This document shows positions 26,029 to 34,943 of a stretch of DNA of 64,000 nt, one piece after another. The DNA lies in NCBI RefSeq assembly GCF_900100015.1, contig NZ_FNDD01000004.1, forward strand, positions 62,001 to 126,000, in the 5' to 3' direction. Both the position numbers and the translations under genes were made by a program. Numbering within the stretch: the stretch's first letter is position 1; every line of letters begins with the position of its first letter. The notes beneath the pieces are model-generated. The model worked only from the letters and a program-made list of their open reading frames with translations. It made no database searches and was not told the origin of the DNA. The stretch comes from Vibrio xiamenensis (GTDB taxonomy: Bacteria > Pseudomonadota > Gammaproteobacteria > Enterobacterales > Vibrionaceae).

Positions 26029-27180
26029 ATGAGCACTACCTTAACAATAAAAAATGGTTTGCGTCGCTTTGACAAAGCACGTAAAAGGCAGATGCAATCG
26101 CTAACAGGAAGCTTATTAAGTGCGCTAAATAATCGAACCAGTTGCGAAACAGAATTGCTAAAACCCGAGGAAACAAAACGTATTGCGATTGTGCGAAACA
26201 ACAGTCGTGTTGGAAATACGGTGTTCTTGATTCCTTTTATCCGTCAAGTTCAGCAGTTCTATCCTGACGCTGAAATCACCTTGATCCAAAAGATGCCTTG
26301 GCAGCAGCAAATATTCGAAAACATGGGCATTGCCAAGTTTGGCTTTACTCAGTTTACGTTTAAAAATTGGCGACAATGCCTGCGCAATCTTAAGGCGTTA
26401 CGTCAAACACAATACGATTTGTGTTTGATGCCATTTGCGTCGTCGCAAGATGCGATTACCTGCGCCTTGATCAATGCCAAAAACAAAGTCGCACCGAGTC
26501 ATGAGCACTACAACAATGCGTTCACTCACACCTTTGAACCGCAAGTTGTCTACTCTCATGCTTCACTAAGATGTTTGAGTTTGTTACCGCGTTTGGCGCA
26601 TCAATCGCTGCATAAAACCAGTCATCAAATGACGTTTAGCGAACAAGAACTTGAGGTTGGCAAGGCGGCTCGCCAAGCTCTAGGTTCCAACGATAAACGG
26701 GTGATGGCCTATTTTCGCGGCGCTCGCGGGGATAAAAAGATGTCAGACCAAGCGTGGACTTCAATTCTTGAGAAGTTTGACGCGGCCAGCGACACCCCGA
26801 TCAATTGGGTTGAAGTGATGGGGCCGGAAATTTGTCAGCCACTTGGCAAATGTGACCACGCCTACCGCGCTTCTAGTTTGCGCGAATTGGCGTGCTTCTT
26901 GAAGCATACGGATGGCTTTATTAGCTGCGACACGGGTCCGCTGCATTTAGCGGATGCCGCTGATGTCGCTTGTATTGGTCTCTACACTCACACCAATCCG
27001 GAAATGTATGGTTTGTTGGGTGAGCGCTGCGTGCATATCGATGATATCGATGGGTTTGACGCCAGCAAGGTGTTAGCCCATGTGCTAAACCAGCGACCAA
27101 ATAATGTCGTACCAATCACGACAAGCTTTCACGAACAGCGCCTGCGCGAGGTGGAGCTCGGGCAATTACAAGCGCTGTAA
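26029..27180 (+). CDS. Glycosyltransferase family 9 (heptosyltransferase-like) protein
   Basis: Probable LPS-core or related glycosyltransferase, 383 residues from ATG 26029 (AAGGGG 6 nt upstream). GT9 features: RIAIVRNNSRVGNTVFLIPFIRQVQQFYPDAEITL (N-terminal Rossmann-like half, about residues 48-85) and FISCDTGPLHLADAADVACIGLY (C-terminal nucleotide-sugar site, about residues 304-326), the heptosyltransferase D(T/S)GxxH pattern. There is no signal peptide, as expected for an enzyme on the cytoplasmic face. A PmrA-type box upstream suggests control with eptA by the adjacent two-component system, linking it to envelope remodelling. The sugar donor and acceptor are unknown. Confidence 0.78.
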   Translation: MSTTLTIKNGLRRFDKARKRQMQSLTGSLLSALNNRTSCETELLKPEETKRIAIVRNNSRVGNTVFLIPFIRQVQQFYPDAEITLIQKMPWQQQIFENMGIAKFGFTQFTFKNWRQCLRNLKALRQTQYDLCLMPFASSQDAITCALINAKNKVAPSHEHYNNAFTHTFEPQVVYSHASLRCLSLLPRLAHQSLHKTSHQMTFSEQELEVGKAARQALGSNDKRVMAYFRGARGDKKMSDQAWTSILEKFDAASDTPINWVEVMGPEICQPLGKCDHAYRASSLRELACFLKHTDGFISCDTGPLHLADAADVACIGLYTHTNPEMYGLLGERCVHIDDIDGFDASKVLAHVLNQRPNNVVPITTSFHEQRLREVELGQLQAL

Positions 27181-27210
27181 TCTAAAAGCGTTGTAATCCA
27201 ACCAAACGAG

Positions 27211-27252
27211 TTCGCCCTACTGGTGATTTGTCACCACCAATAGGGCGAACTT
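27211..27252 (+). terminator. Terminator of the GT9 gene
   Basis: Stem TTCGCCCTA (27211-27219) with TAGGGCGAA (27241-27249), and an internal TGGTGA/TCACCA stem, followed by CTTGTT. Likely also useful to the opposing GntR gene. Confidence 0.65.
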
Positions 27253-27328
27253 GTTCATTGCTCTGTTAACCACTGACTTATTAGCAACTGTCTTGCACCG
27301 ATTTACCTTTAAAAGCCCTTAATAGCTG

Positions 27329-28039
27329 TTAATAGCTGTCGATGGTGATCATCACCGAATCCGGACGCCAATATTCAAATTCACAGTCGATAATTTGATT
27401 GAACTGGTTGTAGTTAACCCGGCAAATCTTAAGTACCTGCTGACCACTGGCAATCCCAAGTGCTTTCGCTACCGCATCCGGCGCGGCGGTTGGAATCACA
27501 TCAAATCGCGAGCGGCTGGTGGTATAACCATATTTTTGCTCGTAAAGCTGCGTCAATGACGCGGTAAGATTCTCACTTAAAATCCCTTCAAACAACTCGC
27601 TGATCAGGCAGTTCTCAACATACAACACAGCGCGCCCGTCGATATAGCGTAAACGACGAATCAAATGAATGGTCGGCAAATCACTGCGCTCAAGCACGCG
27701 TGCATAGTCGCTGCGCGCCATCTGTGTTTCAACACTTAATAATCGCGTTTCTGCAATACGGTGCTGGTCATGAATCATTTGATGAAAGTGGCTACGTGAC
27801 AACGGGTTGTAATGCACTCGCGGTGGTGACACAAACCAGCCTTTACGCTCCTCACGATAGATCAATCCTTCGGTTTCCAGTGAGCTTAACGCGTCTTTAA
27901 TTGTGATACGCGTGGTCGCAAAGCGCTCACAAAGCTCACGCTCAGAAGGCAATTTTTGCTGCGCGGTAATCACACCACCTGCGATCTGTTCGCGAATCAC
28001 CGCTTTAATTTTGCTCAGTTGCGTGGTTCTACCCGCCAT
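27329..28039 (-). CDS. GntR-family (HutC/UTRA) transcriptional regulator
   Basis: Regulator with an N-terminal winged helix (about 10-75: KLPSERELCERFATTRITIKDALSSLETEGLIYREERKGWFVSPP) and a C-terminal UTRA ligand domain (about 90-230: IHLIRRLRYIDGRAVLYVENCLI). Length is 236 residues from ATG 28039; TTG 28072 in the same frame would add 11 residues that are encoded by a probable operator, so I prefer ATG. It is divergent from the SBP-led importer operon. The repeated TGAACTAGTCCA element in both promoter zones is its likely binding site. UTRA regulators of phosphonate clusters (PhnR) are similar in architecture. Confidence 0.84.
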   Translation of the reverse strand: MAGRTTQLSKIKAVIREQIAGGVITAQQKLPSERELCERFATTRITIKDALSSLETEGLIYREERKGWFVSPPRVHYNPLSRSHFHQMIHDQHRIAETRLLSVETQMARSDYARVLERSDLPTIHLIRRLRYIDGRAVLYVENCLISELFEGILSENLTASLTQLYEQKYGYTTSRSRFDVIPTAAPDAVAKALGIASGQQVLKICRVNYNQFNQIIDCEFEYWRPDSVMITIDSY

Positions 28040-28042
28040 CCA

Positions 28043-28054
28043 TGAACTAGTCCA
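28043..28054. promoter_or_regulatory. Candidate GntR operator, copy 1
   Basis: TGAACTAGTCCA, a near-perfect dyad around ACTAGT. It lies immediately upstream of the chosen GntR start and is repeated exactly at 28226-28237. Confidence 0.6.
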
Positions 28055-28167
28055 GAAAATACCATCACTCAACCTTAGCTGGGTTAAAAACCAAATGCAA
28101 ATCGCGCTTTAATTGGTGAAATTTTGTTCTTATTTTCGATAATTTGTCAAAAATAGGTAAAAAAACG

Positions 28168-28196
28168 TTCATATTTTTCGATTTAAACCGTAATAA
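28168..28196 (+). promoter_or_regulatory. Candidate promoter of the organophosphate importer operon
   Basis: TTCATA (28168-28173), 17-base spacer, TAATAA (28191-28196). It would start transcription just upstream of operator copy 2, so repression by roadblock is plausible. Confidence 0.4.
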
Positions 28197-28225
28197 TTTT
28201 TCTAAAGGATAGAAAACACACTAAC

Positions 28226-28237
28226 TGAACTAGTCCA
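28226..28237. promoter_or_regulatory. Candidate GntR operator, copy 2
   Basis: Exact repeat of TGAACTAGTCCA, 15 bases before the ATG of the substrate-binding protein gene. Confidence 0.6.
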
Positions 28238-28251
28238 TAGGATGGATAATT

Positions 28252-29298
28252 ATGAAACCACTACTTATCACCGCAACACTGGCGAGCATTTGCTGCGCCA
28301 GCACCGTTTGGGCCGCTGACTTAGACGCCCTAGTCAAAGCGGCACAAAAAGAAGGTCAGGTCTACAGCATTGGTATGCCTGACAGCTGGGCCAACTGGAA
28401 AGACACTTGGGCCGATTTAACCAGCAAATATCAGATTTCCCATCAAGATACCGACATGAGCTCGGCGCAAGAAATCGCCAAGTTTGACGCCGAGAAATCC
28501 AACGCGACCGCGGATATCGGTGATGTCGGCTTTGCCTTTGCCCGCGTTGCCGTGCAAAAAGGCGTGACCCAACCTTATAAACCTTCAACTTGGAGCGAAA
28601 TCCCTGACTGGGCGAAAGATGCCGATGGCAATTGGATGTTGGCGTATACGGGAACCATTTCGTTTATTTCCAACAACAATTTGGTCAAGAACGCACCGCA
28701 CTCTTGGGGCGACATTCTTAAAGGGGATTACAAAGTCACCGTCGGTGATGTCGGGGTTGCGGCGCAGGCCAACAACGCGGTATTAGCTGCGGCGTTTGCC
28801 AACGGTGGCAGCGAAGCCGATTTGAGCCCAGCCATCGACTATTTTGCCAAATTGGCGAAACAAGGTCGTTTATCGTTCACCGATCCATCACTGGCAAACC
28901 TTGAAAAAGGCGAAGTGGAAGTGGCGATTTTGTGGGACTTCAACGCCCTCAACTACCGCGATAAAATTGATCGCTCGCGCTTTACCGTTACCATTCCGCA
29001 AGATGGCTCGGTGATTTCCGGTTACACCACCATCATCAACAAATTCGCCAAAAACCCCAATGCCGCTAAGCTGGCGCGCGAATACATTTTCAGTGACCAA
29101 GGACAGATCAACCTTGCCAAAGGTTACGCTCGCCCAATTCGCACCAACGTGACCTTGCCAAAAGACGTTCAAGACAAGCTGATTCCAAATTCAGAATACT
29201 CCAACGTGCACCCAATCAAAGATTTCAAAGCTTGGGAAAAATCGGCGCGCAAACTGCCACGTCAATGGCAAGAAAGTGTTTTGATCAATCAGCAATAG
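28252..29298 (+). CDS. ABC transporter periplasmic substrate-binding protein (organophosphate/phosphonate-type cluster)
   Basis: Periplasmic binding protein, 348 residues, signal peptide ending AVWA-like (residues 1-22: LLITATLASICCASTVWA). The mature part has the SBP_bac_6/iron-AfuA-like fold typical also of 2-aminoethylphosphonate binders: EGQVYSIGMPDSWANWKDTW at the start, SNATADIGDVGFAFA, and GEVEVAILWDFNALNYRD. It leads an operon with a cytosolic phosphodiesterase, two permeases, an ATPase and a HAD phosphatase. This gene set suggests import of a phosphorylated or phosphonate small molecule, but the ligand cannot be read directly. Confidence 0.82.
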   Translation: MKPLLITATLASICCASTVWAADLDALVKAAQKEGQVYSIGMPDSWANWKDTWADLTSKYQISHQDTDMSSAQEIAKFDAEKSNATADIGDVGFAFARVAVQKGVTQPYKPSTWSEIPDWAKDADGNWMLAYTGTISFISNNNLVKNAPHSWGDILKGDYKVTVGDVGVAAQANNAVLAAAFANGGSEADLSPAIDYFAKLAKQGRLSFTDPSLANLEKGEVEVAILWDFNALNYRDKIDRSRFTVTIPQDGSVISGYTTIINKFAKNPNAAKLAREYIFSDQGQINLAKGYARPIRTNVTLPKDVQDKLIPNSEYSNVHPIKDFKAWEKSARKLPRQWQESVLINQQ

Positions 29299-29310
29299 TT
29301 GGATAAGTCT

Positions 29311-30114
29311 ATGCAAAACAAGGTCATTCTTGTTGTTCTTGATGGCCTGAACCAGCAGGTAGCCCGTGAAGGTATGGGCTACCTTAATGGCTTGGTTGAG
29401 CAACAAAAAGCAACGTATTACCCCATCACCAGTGAGCTGCCTTCTCTGTCGCGGCCTTTGTATGAATGCTTGCTAACGGGCGTGACGCCAATCGAAAGCG
29501 GGATCGTGCATAATCACGTGGTTCGCCTTTCTCATCATGAGTCGGTATTCAGCCTCGCGGCTAAACAAAGCTTGACCACGGCGGCGGCGGCTTATCACTG
29601 GGTCAGTGAGCTTTATAACCGCGCGCCTTATGATGCCAAGCGCGACCGTCACACTCATGATCAAAGCTTAAACATTCACAACGGCATTTTTTATCATTGG
29701 GACCACTATCCCGATGAGGCGTTGTTTCTCGATGCAGAGTATCTTCGCCATCACTACGACCCGGATTTTCTGCTGGTGCACTCAATGAATATCGATGACG
29801 CTGGCCACCGTTTTGGTCTCAATTCCGCCCAATACCGCAACAGTGCGCGCTACGCCGATGTGGTGTTATCCGACTTTATGCCGACGTGGATTGCCATGGG
29901 CTATCAAGTGCTGGTGACCAGCGATCATGGTATGAACGATGACAAATCCCACGGCGGATTGCTGGCGGAAGAACGTCAAGTCCCGTTGTATGTTGCTGGA
30001 AAGGGTTTCTCCCACCAGAGCGCCGATATCAAGCAAACTGAGATATGCGGGCTGATTTGCCAGCTACTCGGCCTTGAACATCACAAACTGTTCAATCCAC
30101 AATGTTTGCTATGA
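29311..30114 (+). CDS. Alkaline-phosphatase-superfamily phosphodiesterase
   Basis: Metal-dependent hydrolase of the nucleotide pyrophosphatase/phosphodiesterase branch (PF01663-like), 267 residues from ATG 29311. Metal-ligand and nucleophile motifs can be seen: VVLDGLNQQ (first Asp), ELPSLSRPLYECLLTGVTP (Ser in place of the usual Thr nucleophile), HSMNIDDAGHRFG and TSDHGMNDDKSHGG. It has no signal peptide, so it acts in the cytosol on an imported substrate. It lies 12 bases after the binding-protein gene and overlaps the next permease start. Phosphonoacetate hydrolase and nucleotide phosphodiesterase are related families; substrate unknown. Confidence 0.8.
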   Translation: MQNKVILVVLDGLNQQVAREGMGYLNGLVEQQKATYYPITSELPSLSRPLYECLLTGVTPIESGIVHNHVVRLSHHESVFSLAAKQSLTTAAAAYHWVSELYNRAPYDAKRDRHTHDQSLNIHNGIFYHWDHYPDEALFLDAEYLRHHYDPDFLLVHSMNIDDAGHRFGLNSAQYRNSARYADVVLSDFMPTWIAMGYQVLVTSDHGMNDDKSHGGLLAEERQVPLYVAGKGFSHQSADIKQTEICGLICQLLGLEHHKLFNPQCLL

Positions 30115-31010
30115 GTCGCGAGGTCAATACCACCATGGATAAAATCGTATCGTCTTGTGAACCTCAAAACAGGCGTAAACGCCAACTAAAAAAGCTTCGA
30201 CCCTTGCTATTGGTCGTGCCGTTTGCGGCGTTTTTCTATTTGTTTCAACTGGCGCCGATGATCTGGGTTGTCATCAACAGTTTTCTCTATGACGACAGTT
30301 GGTCACTTGGCAATTACCTAGAAGTGTTTGACTCCAAATTCATTATTCAGGGCTTTACCAACAGTTTATGGATTTCGTTTTGGTCAAGTATCGTAGGCCT
30401 TGCGATCGCCGCACTGATGGTTTCGTCACTGCGCCATCTCAACAACCGCATTCGCAGCGCCGTGATTGCTTTTACCAATATGAGCAGCAACTTTGCTGGC
30501 GTGCCTTTGGCTTTCGCTTTTATCATCATTCTCGGCACCAACGGCGCCGTTACTCTGCTGCTTAAGCAAGCCGGCATCATTGACGATTTTAATCTCTACG
30601 GTCAGTGGGGATTGCTCACACTGTACATCTATTTTCAGATTCCACTGGGGATTTTACTGCTCTACCCGGCCTTTGACGCCCTTAAACAAGATTGGTATGA
30701 CGCCGCCGCACTGCTCGGCGCAAGCCCAATGCGTTACTGGCTCAATATCGGGATTCCAGTCCTTGCCCCTGCGCTACTAGGCACTTTTATTATTTTGTTC
30801 GCCAACGCCATTGGCGCGTATGCCAGTGTCTATGCACTCACCACTGGCAATTACAATATGATCACCATTCGCATCGCAAGCTTGGTCTCGGGCGATCTGT
30901 TCCTTGAGCCTAATCTGGCGGCGGCGATTTCGGTGCTACTGATGGCGCTTCTGGCGCTGGTCACTGCGGTCAATCAGTGGTTAGTGTCACGGAGTTATCG
31001 CCATGCATAA
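30111..31010 (+). CDS. ABC transporter permease, first of pair
   Basis: Inner-membrane permease, 299 residues from ATG 30111, overlapping the phosphodiesterase stop (ATGA); ATG 30135 is an alternative start. About six hydrophobic segments from residue 35, with an EAA-like loop YDAAALLGASPMRYWLNIGIPVLAPALLGTF near residue 190. The AfuB/PhnU-type architecture fits the SBP type. It overlaps the second permease gene by 8 bases. Confidence 0.85.
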   Translation: MSREVNTTMDKIVSSCEPQNRRKRQLKKLRPLLLVVPFAAFFYLFQLAPMIWVVINSFLYDDSWSLGNYLEVFDSKFIIQGFTNSLWISFWSSIVGLAIAALMVSSLRHLNNRIRSAVIAFTNMSSNFAGVPLAFAFIIILGTNGAVTLLLKQAGIIDDFNLYGQWGLLTLYIYFQIPLGILLLYPAFDALKQDWYDAAALLGASPMRYWLNIGIPVLAPALLGTFIILFANAIGAYASVYALTTGNYNMITIRIASLVSGDLFLEPNLAAAISVLLMALLALVTAVNQWLVSRSYRHA

Positions 31011-31791
31011 TCGTTCGCAACGCTTTCATAAAACCGTGGTGTACAGCATCGTCGCGCTGCTGCTGATGCCGATTCTCGCCACCCTCGCCTATTCATTTTC
31101 CAGCCGCTGGGGCGCGACCATTCTGCCCGAAGGCTTTACTTTGAATTGGTATTTAACGTTACTCACCGACCCGCGATTTCTCGCCGCGTTTGGCCGTTCG
31201 CTGTTTATCTGCTTTAGCGCCTTGCTGCTCGCCACGCTACTGGTACTGCCAATGATCTTTGTGGTGTTCTACTACTTTCCAAAGCTCGATAAGTTAATGA
31301 ACATTCTGATCTTATTGCCATTTGCAGTGCCGCCGGTGGTGTCGTCTGTCGGCCTGTTACAAATATACGCCGACAGCAGTGTGCCGTTGGTCGGTACGCC
31401 ATGGATTTTGATTGGCACCTATTTCACCATCGCGCTTCCGTTTATGTATCGCGCGATTGCCAACAGTTTTATCGCCATTAATCTGCGCGACTTGATCGAT
31501 GCTGCGCACTTACTTGGTGCCAGTACCAGCAAAGCCTTTTTGCTGATCATTTTGCCCAATATTAAGAAAGGCTTAATGGCATCGCTGTTTGTCTCGTTCT
31601 CGTTTTTGCTCGGAGAATTCGTATTTGCCAACATTCTGGTTGGCACTCGCTACGAAACCTTGCAGATTTATCTTTATAACATGCGCCAGACCAGTGGGCA
31701 TTTCACCTCAGCCCTGGTAATGACTTACTTTGTGTTCATTTTTGTCTGTACTTGGCTGGCCTCATACCTTAGTGCAGGAAGTAAACAATGA
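31003..31791 (+). CDS. ABC transporter permease, second of pair
   Basis: Inner-membrane permease, 262 residues, six hydrophobic stretches. EAA-like loop DLIDAAHLLGASTSKAFLLIILPNIKKGLMAS near residue 165. It overlaps both neighbours (8 bases upstream, ATGA with the ATPase downstream), implying tight translational coupling. Related to PhnV-type permeases. Confidence 0.85.
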   Translation: MHNRSQRFHKTVVYSIVALLLMPILATLAYSFSSRWGATILPEGFTLNWYLTLLTDPRFLAAFGRSLFICFSALLLATLLVLPMIFVVFYYFPKLDKLMNILILLPFAVPPVVSSVGLLQIYADSSVPLVGTPWILIGTYFTIALPFMYRAIANSFIAINLRDLIDAAHLLGASTSKAFLLIILPNIKKGLMASLFVSFSFLLGEFVFANILVGTRYETLQIYLYNMRQTSGHFTSALVMTYFVFIFVCTWLASYLSAGSKQ

Positions 31792-32807
31792 GCTATGTAG
31801 AAGTGACCCGACTCGCCAAGGCATTTGGCGACAATCAGGTGTTTAAAGCGATCGATTTTTCGATTGAGCAAGGCGAATTCGTCACCTTACTTGGCCCAAG
31901 TGGATGCGGAAAATCAACGCTACTGCGCAGCATTGCCGGCCTTGACGATGTCGATCACGGCGAGATTTGGGTGGATGGCGAAAACATGACTCACCTCGCG
32001 CCGCAAAAACGCGAAATCGGCATGGTATTTCAGTCATACGCGCTGTTTCCCAACATGACGGTGCACGATAACATCGGCTTTGGCCTGAGAATGAAAGGCG
32101 TAAGTAAAGCGCAAGCCGAGCAAGACATCGCGCGTTTTATCGATTTGGTTGAACTGTCTGGTAAGCAGCGCCACTATCCGCACGAACTCTCGGGAGGACA
32201 GCGTCAAAGGGTTGCGCTAGCACGAGCACTGGTAATGCAACCACGAATTTTGCTGCTGGATGAGCCACTTTCTGCGCTGGATGCCAAAATTCGTAAAAAC
32301 CTGCGCCTGCAAATTCGTGATATTCAAAAAGAGCTCAATCTGACCACGATTTTCGTCACCCATGATCAGGAAGAAGCGATGTTGATGTCAGATCGCATCT
32401 TCTTAATGAACCAAGGACAAATTGTCCAACAAGGCAAACCAGAGCAGATTTATACCCAGCCTAAAAACCAGTTTGTGGCGGGATTTATGGGGCATTACAA
32501 CTTGGTCGAAGCCAACTTTGCTCGGCATTGGCTTGGCGTGGACGCGCAATCAACACTGGCGATTCGCCCGGAATCGATTTACGTACGCGAAGCCGGTCGC
32601 CAATATCCAACGCATGTCTCGGCGCCAATTAACGGAAAAATTACGCAGCATCAGCTGCTCGGCAATGTGATTCGCTATACCATCATGGTCGGCCCGCAAA
32701 CTCTGACCGTCGATCTGCTTAACCGTTCATCGGAGCGTTTGCTGGCGCCGGGGAGCTACATCGACATTCTATTTAACCTTAACGAAATCCAACCGGTAAG
32801 AGAGTAA
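31788..32807 (+). CDS. ABC transporter ATP-binding protein
   Basis: Cytosolic ATPase, 339 residues. Walker A GPSGCGKST near residue 38, VFQSYALFPN, signature LSGGQRQRVALARALV, Walker B LLLDEPLSALD, switch VTHDQEEAMLMSDR, and a short TOBE-like C-terminal domain (RPESIYVREAG). ATG overlaps the preceding stop (ATGA). It belongs to the FbpC/PhnT/PotA class and completes the importer encoded by the previous three transport genes. Confidence 0.9.
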   Translation: MSYVEVTRLAKAFGDNQVFKAIDFSIEQGEFVTLLGPSGCGKSTLLRSIAGLDDVDHGEIWVDGENMTHLAPQKREIGMVFQSYALFPNMTVHDNIGFGLRMKGVSKAQAEQDIARFIDLVELSGKQRHYPHELSGGQRQRVALARALVMQPRILLLDEPLSALDAKIRKNLRLQIRDIQKELNLTTIFVTHDQEEAMLMSDRIFLMNQGQIVQQGKPEQIYTQPKNQFVAGFMGHYNLVEANFARHWLGVDAQSTLAIRPESIYVREAGRQYPTHVSAPINGKITQHQLLGNVIRYTIMVGPQTLTVDLLNRSSERLLAPGSYIDILFNLNEIQPVRE

Positions 32808-32808
32808 T

Positions 32809-33483
32809 ATGCCGTCACCACTGTATATATTTGATATGGATGACACCCTCATCGATGGCGATTGCTCGATGTTGTGGAATCAATTTTTGGTCGATAAAGG
32901 GTTTGTCAAAGACCCTGACTTTCTCACCACAGATCAAAAACTGATGGCGTTGTACGGCGTGGGTAAACTGGATATGGAAGCGTATCTGGCCTTTACGATG
33001 CAGCCATTAGCGGCCATGCCATGCACCAAAGTCGATGAATTAGTGGCGCAATTTGTTGCAGAGTACGTTGAGCCGCGTGTGTTTAAAGAAGCGCAAGCGC
33101 TGCTCGCCGATTTAAAAGCCAAGCAAATACCGATGGTTATCATCTCGGCAACGGTGAGCTTTATCGTCACCCAAGTCGCCAAGTCGTTAGGCGTTGAACA
33201 CGCGCTTGGCATTGATATGGCGGTGATAGGCGACCACTACAGCGCGCAAATTGTCGGCATCCCTAGTTATCGCCAAGGAAAAATTGCTCGCCTTGAGCAA
33301 TGGATTAACGCCCAGCAAAGCGACTTTTCTGCGCTGCATTTCTACACCGATTCGATCAACGATTTGCCGCTGTGTGAATACGCTGACCACGCCTATTTGA
33401 TTAACCCTTGTCAGCAACTTGAGCAAGCCGCGCAAGGCAAAAACTGGCAGATTTATCACTGGAATACTCGCGCGTTGGCTTAA
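32809..33483 (+). CDS. HAD-IB phosphatase (SerB-like)
   Basis: Cytosolic haloacid-dehalogenase-superfamily phosphatase, 224 residues. The four HAD motifs are present: FDMDDTLIDGD (nucleophile and acid Asp, residues 9 and 11), VIISATVSFIV (Ser/Thr), the Lys in RQGKIARLE, and YTDSINDLPL (acidic motif 4). The IB-type helical cap and overall length resemble phosphoserine phosphatase relatives. It follows the ATPase by one base. In this operon it could remove phosphate from a monoester produced by the phosphodiesterase; that two-step scheme is my inference. Confidence 0.85.
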   Translation: MPSPLYIFDMDDTLIDGDCSMLWNQFLVDKGFVKDPDFLTTDQKLMALYGVGKLDMEAYLAFTMQPLAAMPCTKVDELVAQFVAEYVEPRVFKEAQALLADLKAKQIPMVIISATVSFIVTQVAKSLGVEHALGIDMAVIGDHYSAQIVGIPSYRQGKIARLEQWINAQQSDFSALHFYTDSINDLPLCEYADHAYLINPCQQLEQAAQGKNWQIYHWNTRALA

Positions 33484-33548
33484 CACGGTTAAGCATGCAT
33501 TTACGCACTCAAGGCCGATGCCATCACAAGACAACCGCCTTCAGATAC

Positions 33549-33580
33549 AAAAAAGCCCCGTTTTCACAGGGCTTTTAGTT
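33549..33580. terminator. Bidirectional terminator after the HAD gene
   Basis: Stem AAAAGCCC (33551-33558) with GGGCTTTT (33569-33576), A-run before and T-rich run after. It serves the importer operon and the opposing cytochrome c gene. Confidence 0.85.
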
Positions 33581-33620
33581 TAATCACTTTGCGCCTACGC
33601 GCTTAAGCATTAATAAACAC

Positions 33621-34937
33621 TTATTTCGCTGGCACAGTCAGTTTTTGTCTTGCGCCTAGAGAATCACGCATTTCAGCCACTTGGTCTGCCGTCACTTCAA
33701 GCGCAGTGTTGCCCCACGAGTTACGCACATAGTTAAGAACATCTGCGATCTCTTGGTCGTTCATCTTCCAAGCAAATGATGGCATACCGGCAGCGGTTTG
33801 CGCCGTGTGAGTATGCGCAGCGCGAGCGCCTTTGAGCATGGCATGGATTAGGTTGGTTGGATCATCGGCGTTGATAACATTGTTTTTCGCAAACGCAGGG
33901 ACCATACCTTTAATCCCCTCACCTTCCAGACCATGACACGCTGAGCAGTTCACTTCATAGCTAAGCGCGACTTTGTCCGATACTTTCAGCTGCGGATGCG
34001 GCTCACCGCCTTGTGAGGCAGGAATGCTCTTAAGGTAAGTGGCAATCGCGCCAAGGTCTTCGTCAGTGAAATATTGGGTTGAGTGCTCAATCGCTTCCGC
34101 CATCGCACCTGTTGCTACACCAATGCCATCAGAGCCGGTTTTTAGGTAGTCTTTGATTTGCTGCTCAGACATATCGCCAATCCCTTTGTGAGGGTTGGAA
34201 GTTAAATCTGGCGCATACCATTCACCTAAATTACCACCTTGCATGTAGCCGCTGGTGACTTCGCCGCCCAGCAAGTTACGTGGACTGTGACATGCCGAGC
34301 AGTGGCCGCCGCCATCCACTAAGTATTTACCACGGTTCCACTCTGCGCTTTGGTTCGCATCTTGCTCAAGACCTGAGTTATCAAAGAACAGCATATTCCA
34401 GCCCGCAAGCGACAAGCGCACGTTGAATGGAAATGGCATATCTTTGGTTTCATCGATATCGTGTTTCACGGGTTTCACAGTGGAGAAGTAAGCCCACAAG
34501 TCATGCATGTCTTGATCCGACATCTTCACATAAGCCGTGTATGGCATGGCTGGATAGAGGAAGCCGTGCGAACCCATACCTTGGCGAACCGCGTTGTAGA
34601 AATCACGTTCGGTCATGTTACCGATACCGGTTTCAGGATCAGGCGTAATATTGGAGCTGTAGAGATCACCAAATGGCGTTTTGATGTCGTAGCCACCGCC
34701 CATATAGCCATTTCCAGCGGTATGACACGCCGAACAGTCGCCAACTCGCATCACGTATTCACCACGTTTGATCGCGTCGAGATCATCGGTTTTGTACTGC
34801 GACAAGGTGACAGTGTCATCCGCGACATCCGAGCGTGAAGTGTCTATCGTTTGCCACAGACGTACCAAGGCTAGGATCGCAACCACGACAACGATGGCGA
34901 TAACGATCTTTAAAATCTTACGTTTGTTATCAGTCAT
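33621..34937 (-). CDS. Triheme cytochrome c subunit of membrane-bound FAD dehydrogenase
   Basis: Membrane-anchored periplasmic electron carrier, 438 residues. One N-terminal membrane helix (about 10-27) and three heme-c sites: CSACH at about 68-72, 213-217 and 331-335. The three-domain plan matches the cytochrome subunit of gluconate, alcohol and sorbitol dehydrogenases, which passes electrons to ubiquinone. It is the third gene of a leftward operon after the small Tat-type subunit and the GMC flavoprotein; only 6 bases separate it from the flavoprotein gene. The dehydrogenase substrate sets its role; this subunit is not specific. Confidence 0.88.
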   Translation of the reverse strand: MTDNKRKILKIVIAIVVVVAILALVRLWQTIDTSRSDVADDTVTLSQYKTDDLDAIKRGEYVMRVGDCSACHTAGNGYMGGGYDIKTPFGDLYSSNITPDPETGIGNMTERDFYNAVRQGMGSHGFLYPAMPYTAYVKMSDQDMHDLWAYFSTVKPVKHDIDETKDMPFPFNVRLSLAGWNMLFFDNSGLEQDANQSAEWNRGKYLVDGGGHCSACHSPRNLLGGEVTSGYMQGGNLGEWYAPDLTSNPHKGIGDMSEQQIKDYLKTGSDGIGVATGAMAEAIEHSTQYFTDEDLGAIATYLKSIPASQGGEPHPQLKVSDKVALSYEVNCSACHGLEGEGIKGMVPAFAKNNVINADDPTNLIHAMLKGARAAHTHTAQTAAGMPSFAWKMNDQEIADVLNYVRNSWGNTALEVTADQVAEMRDSLGARQKLTVPAK

Positions 34938-34943
34938 GACAGC

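Noticed and set aside
28252..29298. Naming the binding protein phnS
   Set aside because: No PhnW, PhnX or other diagnostic phosphonate gene is present, so the ligand stays open.
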